From positions 1 to 16,055 of the forward strand of contig CALYBF010000016.1 in the NCBI GenBank assembly GCA_944393755.1: DNA of 16,055 bases. The letters are read 5' to 3'. Under the pieces are notes generated by a model that was not told the DNA's origin, did no database searches, and saw nothing but the letters and a program-made list of their open reading frames with translations. The translations under genes and the position numbers were made by a program. Of this stretch, positions 1-5,797 are shown piece by piece (position 1 is the first letter of the stretch; the number at the start of each line of letters is the position of its first letter). The stretch is from an uncultured Clostridia bacterium. GTDB taxonomy: Bacteria > Bacillota > Clostridia > TANB77 > CAG-508.

Positions 1-612
1 GTTCAAGGTAAATTTATTCGTCAATCTGGTGGTAAAGGACAATATGGTGATGTTTGGTTTGAAATGGAACCATTAGAACCAGGTAAAGGAATAGAATTCG
101 AAAGCAAAATTGTTGGTGGAGCTGTTCCAAAAGAATATATTAAACCAATTGAACAAGGAATGAGAGAAGCTGCTGAAACAGGTATTTTAGCAGGATATCC
201 AGTAACAGACTTTAAAGTAAGCTTAGTTGATGGTTCATACCACGAAGTTGACTCTTCAGAAATGGCCTTCAAAATAGCAGCAGCTATGGCGTTTAAAGAA
301 GGTATGAAACAAGCAAACTCAGTTATCTTAGAGCCTATTATGAAAGTTGAAATAACAGTTCCAGAAGAATACATGGGAGATGTTATAGGAGACGTAAACT
401 CTAGACGTGGTAGACTAGAAGGTATGGATGGTAATGATGGTATGCAAGAAATACATGCATTTATCCCATTATCAGAAATGTTTGGTTATGCAACAGAATT
501 ACGTTCTAGAACACAAGGAAGAGGAACATATTCAATGGAACCATCTCATTATGAAGAAGTTCCAAAATCAGTTTCTGAAGCAATTGTGTCTTCAAGAGCT
601 AAAAAAGAATAA
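1..612 (+). CDS. fusA: Elongation factor G, C-terminal part (5' end outside window)
   Basis: The reading frame is open from the first base and ends at TAA 610-612, giving the last 203 residues of a protein normally about 690-700 long. EF-G is the GTPase that moves tRNA-mRNA through the ribosome and, with RRF, recycles ribosomes. Only domains IV and V are present. The frame starts just before the RQSGGKGQYG motif of domain IV, includes the DGSYHEVDSSEMAFK loop at the domain IV tip that reaches the decoding centre (His at local residue 81), then continues into domain V with the EVTVP-type strand, the GDVNSRRG motif and the TQGRGTYSMEPSHYEEVP end. The GTPase motifs lie upstream of the window. 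tuf follows 103 bases downstream in the same direction, the usual str-operon order. No frameshift is seen. Confidence 0.97.
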   Translation, partial: VQGKFIRQSGGKGQYGDVWFEMEPLEPGKGIEFESKIVGGAVPKEYIKPIEQGMREAAETGILAGYPVTDFKVSLVDGSYHEVDSSEMAFKIAAAMAFKEGMKQANSVILEPIMKVEITVPEEYMGDVIGDVNSRRGRLEGMDGNDGMQEIHAFIPLSEMFGYATELRSRTQGRGTYSMEPSHYEEVPKSVSEAIVSSRAKKE

Positions 613-618
613 AAAGGC

Positions 619-647
619 TTGCATTTTTAACAAAAATGTTATAAAAT
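619..647 (+). promoter_or_regulatory. Probable sigma-A promoter for tuf
   Basis: TTGCAT (619-624) and TAAAAT (642-647) are separated by exactly 17 bases in the fusA-tuf gap. The TAAAAT -10 recurs in several other promoters of this window. A weak A/T hairpin (622-628 with 632-638) overlaps it but has no following T-run, so read-through from fusA remains likely. Confidence 0.5.
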
Positions 648-715
648 GCTTATGCAAAATATAATTTTGTTATTAAATTTTTAAAAATAAAATAAATTTT
701 AAGGAGGAATTTAAA

Positions 716-1918
716 ATGGCAAAGGAAAAATTTGAAAGAACAAAGCCACACGTTAATATCGGTACAATTGGTCACGTTGACCACGGTAAAACAACAACAA
801 CAGCAGCTATTACTAAATATTTATCATTATTAGGTAAAGCTAAATTTGAAGCATACGATCAAATCGATGGTGCTCCAGAAGAAAAAGCAAGAGGAATCAC
901 AATTAACACAGCTCACGTAGAATATGAAACAGAAAAAAGACACTATGCACATGTTGACTGCCCAGGACATGCTGACTATGTTAAAAACATGATTACTGGT
1001 GCTGCTCAAATGGATGGTGCAATATTAGTTGTTTCAGCAGCTGATGGACCAATGCCTCAAACAAGAGAGCATATCTTACTTGCAAGACAAGTTGGTGTTA
1101 AATATATCGTTGTTTATTTAAACAAATGTGATATGGTTGACGATCCAGAATTATTAGAATTAGTTGAAATGGAAGTAAGAGACTTACTTTCTGAATATGG
1201 ATTCCCTGGAGATGAAATTCCAATTATAAAAGGATCTTCATTACAAGCTCTAGAATCTACATCAACAGATCCTAATGATCCAGTATATGCACCTATTAAA
1301 GAATTATTAGATGCAGTTGATGATTATATTCCAACACCAGAAAGACCAGTTGATCAACCATTCTTAATGCCAGTTGAAGACGTATTCACAATTACAGGAC
1401 GTGGAACAGTTGCAACAGGTAGAGTAGAAAGAGGAGAAGTTAAACTTCAAGACGAAGTTGAAATCATCGGTCTTACAACAGAAAGAAAGAAAACTGTTGT
1501 TACAGGTGTAGAAATGTTTAGAAAATTATTAGACCAAGCAGAAGCTGGGGATAATATCGGTGTTCTTTTAAGAGGTATCGATAGAAAAGAAATCGAAAGA
1601 GGTCAAGTTCTTTGTAAACCAGGAACAATACATCCACATACAAAATTCACTTCAGAAGTTTATGTATTAACTAAAGAAGAAGGTGGAAGACATACACCAT
1701 TCTTCAATGGATATAGACCACAATTCTATTTCAGAACAACAGACGTTACAGGTGTTATTGAATTACCTGCAGGAACAGAAATGGTTATGCCAGGTGATAA
1801 CGTATCAATGACAATCGAATTAATCACACCTATAGCTATTGAAAAAGGACTAAGATTCGCTATCCGTGAAGGTGGTAGAACAGTAGGTTCAGGAGTTGTA
1901 GCTGATATATTAGCATAA
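716..1918 (+). CDS. tuf: Elongation factor Tu
   Basis: This 400-residue protein has the normal EF-Tu length. EF-Tu carries aminoacyl-tRNA to the ribosomal A site as a GTP complex. Visible G-domain motifs are GHVDHGKT at residues 19-26 (P-loop), the RGITI switch I segment at 59-63, DCPGHAD at 81-87 (G3, with the catalytic His85) and NKCD at 136-139 (guanine recognition). The two beta-barrel domains follow, with the GRGTVATGRVERG motif near residue 225-240 and the GGRHTPFFNGYRPQFYFRT stretch in domain III. The start is ATG 716, preceded by AAGGAGG at 701-707. It ends two bases upstream of the strong terminator stem at 1923. This gene and fusA are the translation-factor end of the str operon. 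It is intact, and nothing in it is unusual. Confidence 0.98.
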   Translation: MAKEKFERTKPHVNIGTIGHVDHGKTTTTAAITKYLSLLGKAKFEAYDQIDGAPEEKARGITINTAHVEYETEKRHYAHVDCPGHADYVKNMITGAAQMDGAILVVSAADGPMPQTREHILLARQVGVKYIVVYLNKCDMVDDPELLELVEMEVRDLLSEYGFPGDEIPIIKGSSLQALESTSTDPNDPVYAPIKELLDAVDDYIPTPERPVDQPFLMPVEDVFTITGRGTVATGRVERGEVKLQDEVEIIGLTTERKKTVVTGVEMFRKLLDQAEAGDNIGVLLRGIDRKEIERGQVLCKPGTIHPHTKFTSEVYVLTKEEGGRHTPFFNGYRPQFYFRTTDVTGVIELPAGTEMVMPGDNVSMTIELITPIAIEKGLRFAIREGGRTVGSGVVADILA

Positions 1919-1922
1919 GATT

Positions 1923-1965
1923 AAATGAGACAAATAGGGACACCCTTAATTTGTCTCATTTTTTA
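1923..1965 (+). terminator. tuf terminator, long composite hairpin
   Basis: A perfect 13-bp stem pairs 1923-1935 with 1949-1961. A second 4-bp stem pairs 1936-1939 with 1943-1946 around an ACA loop, leaving a two-base bulge (1947-1948). A T-run follows to 1964. The length and perfection of the stem exceed what a terminator needs, so it may derive from a palindromic repeat. Confidence 0.88.
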
Positions 1966-1966
1966 C

Positions 1967-1995
1967 TTGAAAATTAGCAGAAAAAGTGCTAAAAT
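1967..1995 (+). promoter_or_regulatory. Sigma-A promoter for the 73-residue gene
   Basis: TTGAAA (1967-1972), 17-base spacer, TAAAAT (1990-1995). It starts just after the tuf terminator, so the small gene downstream is an independent transcript. Confidence 0.72.
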
Positions 1996-2031
1996 ATACA
2001 CGTACGGTAAATTCCAAAGTTTGGAGGAAAA

Positions 2032-2253
2032 ATGTCTAAGAGTCTACACGAAATTGCAGAAGACTATCTTGGAGAGGTTGCAAGCGCAGTTGAGAAAGTT
2101 TCTAAGTTGGCAAACGCGAGAGAAGAACCTAGTAACAATGAACTTTATTCGGCTATCGAAGAAGCCGGAAAGGCTATAGAGGAAGCAGGAAGTAGAGCAA
2201 AAGGTGCTATTGCAGATAGTTACATAATGGCAAGAAAAGAGATTTTCTCATAA
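2032..2253 (+). CDS. Small acidic helical protein, unknown function
   Basis: This 73-residue protein does not match a family I recognise. It is rich in Ala and Glu with no Cys, no signal peptide and no membrane segment. The predicted layout is two or three amphipathic helices: about residues 3-28, a polar break (AREEPSNNE, about 28-36), then an A/E-rich helix (about 36-70). The start ATG 2032 has a good SD (GGAGG, about 2023-2027). It has its own promoter (1967-1995) and terminator (2297-2338), so it is expressed alone. G+C is about 43% (78 of 180 bases in 2041-2220) against about 31% in early plsX, with codons such as GCG, GCC and GAG that plsX rarely uses. The second small gene (2487-2672) has a similar design and may be a distant paralogue. 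It is probably a real gene. Confidence 0.72.
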   Translation: MSKSLHEIAEDYLGEVASAVEKVSKLANAREEPSNNELYSAIEEAGKAIEEAGSRAKGAIADSYIMARKEIFS

Positions 2254-2296
2254 CTTGCTAAGACATTTTACCAACTCTTAAGCTAATGCTAGAGAG

Positions 2297-2340
2297 AAAA
2301 AATACTAGGTGTAGTAAAATCTATGCCTAGTATTTTTTGT
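2297..2340 (+). terminator. Terminator after the first small gene
   Basis: A perfect 13-bp stem pairs 2297-2309 with 2326-2338. The right arm ends in six Ts and the left arm begins with six As, so it could work on both strands. A weaker imperfect hairpin (CTCT/AGAG and AGC/GCT arms, about 2276-2295) lies just upstream. Confidence 0.9.
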
Positions 2341-2368
2341 ACATTTTTTGTAATAAAATTTACATAAA

Positions 2369-2397
2369 TTGATTTTTTGCTAGAAATTTGGTATAAT
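2369..2397 (+). promoter_or_regulatory. Sigma-A promoter for the 61-residue gene
   Basis: TTGATT (2369-2374), 17-base spacer, consensus TATAAT (2392-2397). The predicted transcript begins near 2404, leaving a leader of about 80 bases before the start codon. Confidence 0.8.
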
Positions 2398-2486
2398 ATA
2401 AGTATGTGCTAAGATACAAAGTTTAGAAGGAACAAGTTATGTAGGAGTAAAATATTCCTAAAATCTCTCTAGAAAAAGGAGTAAAG

Positions 2487-2672
2487 ATGGATGCAAGAAA
2501 AGAGTTCGTTGCCAAGAGCGAGGCTTTTATGAAGATGGTTAAAAATCCTGAAGGTGTTTCAGATGAGGAGTTTGCAGAAGCAGCAGCTCAACTTCGCGAG
2601 GCTTCTAACTGTCTAGTAGATTTAAGTCTAATAGAATTTGAAGAGAGGCTTTCTGCTTTTAGAGGGAAGTAA
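2487..2672 (+). CDS. Small acidic helical protein, unknown function (second of pair)
   Basis: This 61-residue protein does not match a family I recognise. It is acidic and helical with one Cys, and has no signal peptide or membrane segment. Two helices are likely (about 3-18 and 25-57), separated by the break NPEGVSDEEF; the first small gene has EEPSNNEL in the corresponding place. The start ATG 2487 is chosen because AAGGAG lies at about 2476-2481. Its own promoter (2369-2397) and terminator (2709-2746) make it monocistronic. Its leader is long and shares GTGCTAA and CAAAGTTT blocks with the leader of the first small gene. G+C is about 39% (47 of 120 bases in 2521-2640), above the lipid genes nearby. 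Paralogy with the 73-residue protein is an inference from layout and weak residue similarity. Confidence 0.7.
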   Translation: MDARKEFVAKSEAFMKMVKNPEGVSDEEFAEAAAQLREASNCLVDLSLIEFEERLSAFRGK

Positions 2673-2679
2673 AGTTCCA

Positions 2680-2707
2680 AAAGCTTAAAGCAAGTGAGTT
2701 AAGCTTT
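2680..2707 (+). repeat. Perfect inverted repeat ahead of terminator
   Basis: Nine-base arms AAAGCTTAA (2680-2688) and TTAAGCTTT (2699-2707) flank a 10-base loop. It begins eight bases after the stop codon and directly precedes the terminator hairpin. It may protect the 3' end of the short mRNA. Confidence 0.7.
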
Positions 2708-2708
2708 G

Positions 2709-2746
2709 AAAGTAGGTGTTAGCAAATTTTGTAGCACCTACTTTTT
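2709..2746 (+). terminator. Terminator after the second small gene
   Basis: A 10-bp perfect stem pairs 2709-2718 with 2735-2744, and the T-run continues to 2746. It is the second of two tandem stem-loops. Confidence 0.85.
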
Positions 2747-2769
2747 CTTGTGAAATTTACTAAAATTAC

Positions 2770-2798
2770 TTGCTTTTTTTAAAAAACAATAATAAAAT
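2770..2798 (+). promoter_or_regulatory. Probable sigma-A promoter for plsX
   Basis: TTGCTT (2770-2775), 17-base spacer, TAAAAT (2793-2798). I see no FapR-type palindrome around it. Confidence 0.6.
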
Positions 2799-2844
2799 AT
2801 GTATGTTATTAATAAAATAGAAAAAGACAGTTGGAGGAATATAT

Positions 2845-3876
2845 ATGAAGATATTATTAGATGCAATGGGTGGAGATAATGCACCAGACTCCAATATAAA
2901 AGGTGCAGTTCAAGCAATAAATAAAGTAAAGGCAGAAGTTGTATTAATAGGAAAAGAAGATGTAATAAGAAGCAAAGTAAAAGAATTTTACGGTAAAGAA
3001 TTAGAAGAAATATCAGATAGATTAAAAGTAAAAAATGCAAGTGAAACAATTGAAATGGAAGACCAGCCAACAGTAGCAATACGCCATAAAAAAGATTCTT
3101 CAATGGTAGTAGGTTTTAAAATGCTTAAAGAAGGAGAAGGAGATGTATTTATATCTGCTGGTAATTCTGGAGCATTATTAACAGGTGCAACATTAATAGT
3201 AGGAAGAATAAAAGGAATAGATAGACCAGCTTTAGCAGGAATACTTCCAGCATATAAAAGTCAGTTATTATTAATAGATGCAGGTTCAAATACAAATTGT
3301 AAGCCGATAAATTTACTTCAATTTGCACAAATGTCTAGTATATATTTGAAAAACACATATGGAATAGAAGCTCCTGCAATTGGTTTATTAAATATAGGAA
3401 CAGAAGAAACAAAAGGAAATGATTTAGTAAAAGAAAGTTATAATTTATTAAAAGAAAATTCTGAAAAACTAGGAATAAACTTTGTTGGAAATGTAGAAGG
3501 TAGAGATGCTTTTTCAGGTAAAATAGATGCGATAGTAACAGATGGTTTTACAGGAAATGTATTTTTAAAAACAACAGAAGGTCTTGGTAAATTTGTAAAA
3601 AGAACATTAACAGAAAGTTTAACACATAATTTGTTATCTAAAATATTAGCAATACCAGCACTTCCTTCTATAAAAAAATTCTCAAAAACAATGGACTATA
3701 AATCATATGGTGGAGCATTGTTTTTAGGAGTTAAAAAACCAGTTGTAAAAGCACATGGAAGTAGTGATGAATTATTATTCCAATATACAATAATACAAGC
3801 AGAAAAATTTGTGGAAAATAAAGCAGTTGATAAAATGATTGAAGAATTTGAAAAGCAAAGAAATGAAGAAAAATAA
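2845..3876 (+). CDS. plsX: Phosphate acyltransferase PlsX
   Basis: This 343-residue protein is of normal PlsX length. PlsX is a peripheral membrane enzyme that converts acyl-ACP and phosphate into acyl-phosphate, the donor used by PlsY to acylate glycerol-3-phosphate in phospholipid synthesis. The signature DAMGGDNAP is at residues 6-14, SAGNSGALL starts at residue 104, and the MEDQPTVAIRHKKDSSM segment and a C-terminal KSYGGALFLG stretch are typical of the family. The start ATG 2845 follows TTGGAGGA (2831-2838). acpP, which encodes its substrate carrier, follows in the same direction; this pairing is common in Clostridia. There is no clear terminator between them, so plsX transcripts may run into acpP. 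No defect is seen. Confidence 0.96.
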   Translation: MKILLDAMGGDNAPDSNIKGAVQAINKVKAEVVLIGKEDVIRSKVKEFYGKELEEISDRLKVKNASETIEMEDQPTVAIRHKKDSSMVVGFKMLKEGEGDVFISAGNSGALLTGATLIVGRIKGIDRPALAGILPAYKSQLLLIDAGSNTNCKPINLLQFAQMSSIYLKNTYGIEAPAIGLLNIGTEETKGNDLVKESYNLLKENSEKLGINFVGNVEGRDAFSGKIDAIVTDGFTGNVFLKTTEGLGKFVKRTLTESLTHNLLSKILAIPALPSIKKFSKTMDYKSYGGALFLGVKKPVVKAHGSSDELLFQYTIIQAEKFVENKAVDKMIEEFEKQRNEEK

Positions 3877-3926
3877 AATATTTTCCGACCTGGTGGTATA
3901 AATTTATAAAAAAATATGATTTTTAC

Positions 3927-3955
3927 TTGACAAAACTAAAAACATATAATATAAA
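3927..3955 (+). promoter_or_regulatory. Sigma-A promoter for acpP
   Basis: TTGACA (3927-3932, perfect -35), 17-base spacer, TATAAA (3950-3955). This gives acpP a strong promoter of its own in addition to any read-through from plsX, in keeping with the high demand for ACP. Confidence 0.78.
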
Positions 3956-4012
3956 TGAATTATCGAAAAGAAAAAAACAAATGGATAAATCATTTGCAAA
4001 CTTGAGAGGAGG

Positions 4013-4035
4013 TGAACTCTAGAATTATGAGTTCA
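4013..4035 (+). promoter_or_regulatory. Hairpin between SD and start codon of acpP
   Basis: Seven-base arms TGAACTC (4013-4019) and GAGTTCA (4029-4035) flank a 9-base loop. The left arm takes the end of the SD (AGGAGGTGA, 4007-4015) and the right arm begins with the G of the ATG at 4027. The linear distance from AGGAGG to ATG is 14 bases, which is too long for a normal start; folding would bring them closer or mask them. Confidence 0.5.
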
Positions 4036-4269
4036 GAAGAAGTATTAGAAAAAGTAAAAGGAATAATTGTTGAACAATTAGGTGTTTCAGATTCAGCAGT
4101 TACAATGGAAGCATCTTTTATAGATGATTTAGGTGCTGATTCATTAGATATAGTTGAATTAGTAATGGCATTAGAAGAAGAATTTGATATAGAAATACCA
4201 GATTCTGATGCAGAAAAAGTTGTAACAGTAGGAGATGTAGTTGATTACATAAAAGAAAACGTTAAATAG
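4027..4269 (+). CDS. acpP: Acyl carrier protein
   Basis: This is an 80-residue acidic ACP (family about 77-80). It carries growing acyl chains on a 4'-phosphopantetheine arm for fatty-acid synthesis and hands them to PlsX. The attachment motif GADSLD places the modified Ser at residue 39, followed by the helix II recognition stretch ELVMALEEEF. An in-frame GTG at 4012 lies inside the SD and cannot be the start, so I place it at ATG 4027; the protein then begins MSSEEVLEKVKGII like other ACPs. The SD AGGAGGTGA (4007-4015) is a near-perfect anti-SD match but unusually distant, with a hairpin in between. Transcription comes from 3927-3955, and the gene ends at a bidirectional terminator shared with the convergent carboxypeptidase gene. 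Confidence 0.95.
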   Translation: MSSEEVLEKVKGIIVEQLGVSDSAVTMEASFIDDLGADSLDIVELVMALEEEFDIEIPDSDAEKVVTVGDVVDYIKENVK

Positions 4270-4271
4270 AT

Positions 4272-4300
4272 AAAAACCTATGTAAAATCATAGGTTTTTT
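4272..4300. terminator. Bidirectional terminator shared by acpP and the carboxypeptidase gene
   Basis: An 11-bp stem pairs 4272-4282 with 4289-4299 around a 6-base loop. Six Ts end the plus-strand arm and five As begin it, so both strands have a terminator shape. The minus-strand coding region runs into it: its stop codon is 4278-4280. Confidence 0.9.
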
Positions 4301-5501
4301 CTTGTACAAAATTATTTAAAATATTAGAATAATTCTTAAGAAAATCATTTAAATAGTAAAATACATTTTTCTTTTTAATATCTTGGTTAGAAAGAATATC
4401 ACCTTCTAAAATAGTTCGTGAATTTGTGTAAATTCTAAAATTACCAATTTTATCGTTTAAAGTAATAGGTGCAGATAGATTTTTATTAATATTAAATTCT
4501 GTTTTAATAGAAGAAATTTCATCTTTTTTTAAAGGAATAATAGAAGTATCTATATTAGATAATTTAACATCTAAATTAGAGGAAATTCCTTTTTCAATAT
4601 AAAAATAATTATTATTTTCAAGCTTCCATTTATCTAAATCTTTATTTAAAATATCTTTAATATTTACATACTCAAAATTAGAAAAACAATATTCAATGAG
4701 CTTTTTGCTGTCTGAAACTCTATAATTTTTGGTATCACAGCCTAAAACAACGCAAATAATATCCATATTATTTCTTTTACAGCTGGTAACTAAACATCTA
4801 TTAGCTCCATTTGTAAAACCTGTTTTTACACCATATACACCATTTACATTTCCTAATAATTCATTTGTATTAGTGAGAGTTTTAGAGTAACCATTAATAT
4901 TTATAGTGTAGTTTTTTGTTCCTACAATTTCTGAAAATGTAGAATTATTTAAAGCATAATCTGTAAGAAGAGCCAATTCATATGCAGTAGTATAGTGATT
5001 ATCAGAATCTAAACCGTGAGGTGTTTCAAAATGAGTATTTACAAGTCCTAAATCACAAGCTTTTTTATTCATTAGGTTCGCAAATTCTAAAACACTTCCT
5101 GAACAGTTTTCTGCTAAACAAACAGCTGCATCATTTCCAGAAACTAAAAGTAAGCCATATAACAAGTCTTTTATAGTAATTTTATCATTTTCTTTTAGAC
5201 CTAATCTAGAACCGCCTGTTCTTGCAGCTTTTTTTGAGACTGTAACAGTTTTCTCTAAATCACAATTTTCTAAAATAATAGTAGCAGTCATAATTTTGGT
5301 TGTAGAAGCCATTTTTACTTTATTAAATTCATTTTTACCAAATAAGATATTCTTACTTGTTCTATCTAATATAACACAAGAACGAGCATTTATATTAAGA
5401 GGGTTTTCTTCACTTGCAAAACTATTTCCAAAGCTAAAAATAAAAAACATAAATATAAAAAAACAAAAGAGTATCTTTTTAAACAATAAATTCAGATGCA
5501 T
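4278..5501 (-). CDS. Serine-type D-Ala-D-Ala carboxypeptidase (PBP5/DacF-like)
   Basis: This 407-residue exported enzyme trims the terminal D-Ala from peptidoglycan stem peptides and so limits cross-linking. The N-terminus is a signal peptide: KK at 8-9, hydrophobic core about 10-24, probable cleavage after SFA (29). The peptidase S11 domain has the three penicillin-binding motifs: STTK at 66-69 (Ser66 nucleophile), SGN at 121-123 and KTG at 226-228. A PBP5-type beta-rich C-terminal domain follows (about 275-365), then an amphipathic tail that probably attaches it to the membrane. The start ATG (5499-5501) has only a modest SD (GGTGA). The last six codons and the stop lie inside the shared terminator. 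No sporulation neighbours such as spoIIA are present, so a DacF role is unproven. I could not fix its promoter. Confidence 0.94.
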   Translation of the reverse strand: MHLNLLFKKILFCFFIFMFFIFSFGNSFASEENPLNINARSCVILDRTSKNILFGKNEFNKVKMASTTKIMTATIILENCDLEKTVTVSKKAARTGGSRLGLKENDKITIKDLLYGLLLVSGNDAAVCLAENCSGSVLEFANLMNKKACDLGLVNTHFETPHGLDSDNHYTTAYELALLTDYALNNSTFSEIVGTKNYTININGYSKTLTNTNELLGNVNGVYGVKTGFTNGANRCLVTSCKRNNMDIICVVLGCDTKNYRVSDSKKLIEYCFSNFEYVNIKDILNKDLDKWKLENNNYFYIEKGISSNLDVKLSNIDTSIIPLKKDEISSIKTEFNINKNLSAPITLNDKIGNFRIYTNSRTILEGDILSNQDIKKKNVFYYLNDFLKNYSNILNNFVQEKTYDFT

Positions 5502-5592
5502 AGTATCACCATTTAAAATATATGATAGAAAAACAAAAAATATGAAAATATGTACGGAAATTAGAAATATTGCTTCAAATTCACATAAAACC

Positions 5593-5621
5593 TTGATTTT
5601 GACTTAAAAATGTAATATAAT
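5593..5621 (+). promoter_or_regulatory. Distal promoter for the surface protein gene
   Basis: TTGATT (5593-5598), 17-base spacer, TATAAT (5616-5621). It would give a leader of about 170 bases. Two GTAGGG copies (5628-5633 and 5671-5676) and two TGTAAT copies (5611-5616 and 5622-5627) lie in or just after it. Confidence 0.6.
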
Positions 5622-5725
5622 TGTAATGTAGGGATATTTTTTATAAAAATAGAATTTTTTCTTTATTCCCGTAGGGTTATAAAGTTTAAAAAAAGTTATT
5701 AAAAAATATTATCCAAAATATGCTA

Positions 5726-5753
5726 TTGACTAATAACGAAAAACTAGTAAAAT
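5726..5753 (+). promoter_or_regulatory. Proximal promoter for the surface protein gene
   Basis: TTGACT (5726-5731), 16-base spacer, TAAAAT (5748-5753), overlapping a TATAAT at 5753-5758. Transcription would start near 5760, downstream of the in-frame ATG at 5720, which supports the start at 5798. Confidence 0.6.
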
Positions 5754-5797
5754 ATAATACAGAAGATTATATATTAAAGTATAAAGGAGAGAAAAAA

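Noticed and set aside
428..664. 78-codon ORF in another frame of fusA
   Set aside because: It overlaps the conserved EF-G domain V and has no translation signals.
1925..2179. 84-codon ORF overlapping the first small gene
   Set aside because: It starts inside the tuf terminator stem, has no SD, and the other frame has promoter, SD and terminator in the right order.
3884..3900. FapR-like site between plsX and acpP
   Set aside because: Only the ACCTGGT core matches; the outer bases are not symmetric.
4012..4026. GTG 4012 as acpP start, adding five residues
   Set aside because: The GTG is part of the AGGAGGTGA Shine-Dalgarno, so it cannot be initiated from it; the residues do not match ACP N-termini.
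5296..5607. Plus-strand ORF opposite the carboxypeptidase signal peptide
   Set aside because: It is antisense to a clear gene, has no SD and no family features.
5720..5797. ATG 5720 as start of the surface protein
   Set aside because: It precedes the proximal promoter, has no SD, and would place 26 charged residues before a clean signal peptide.
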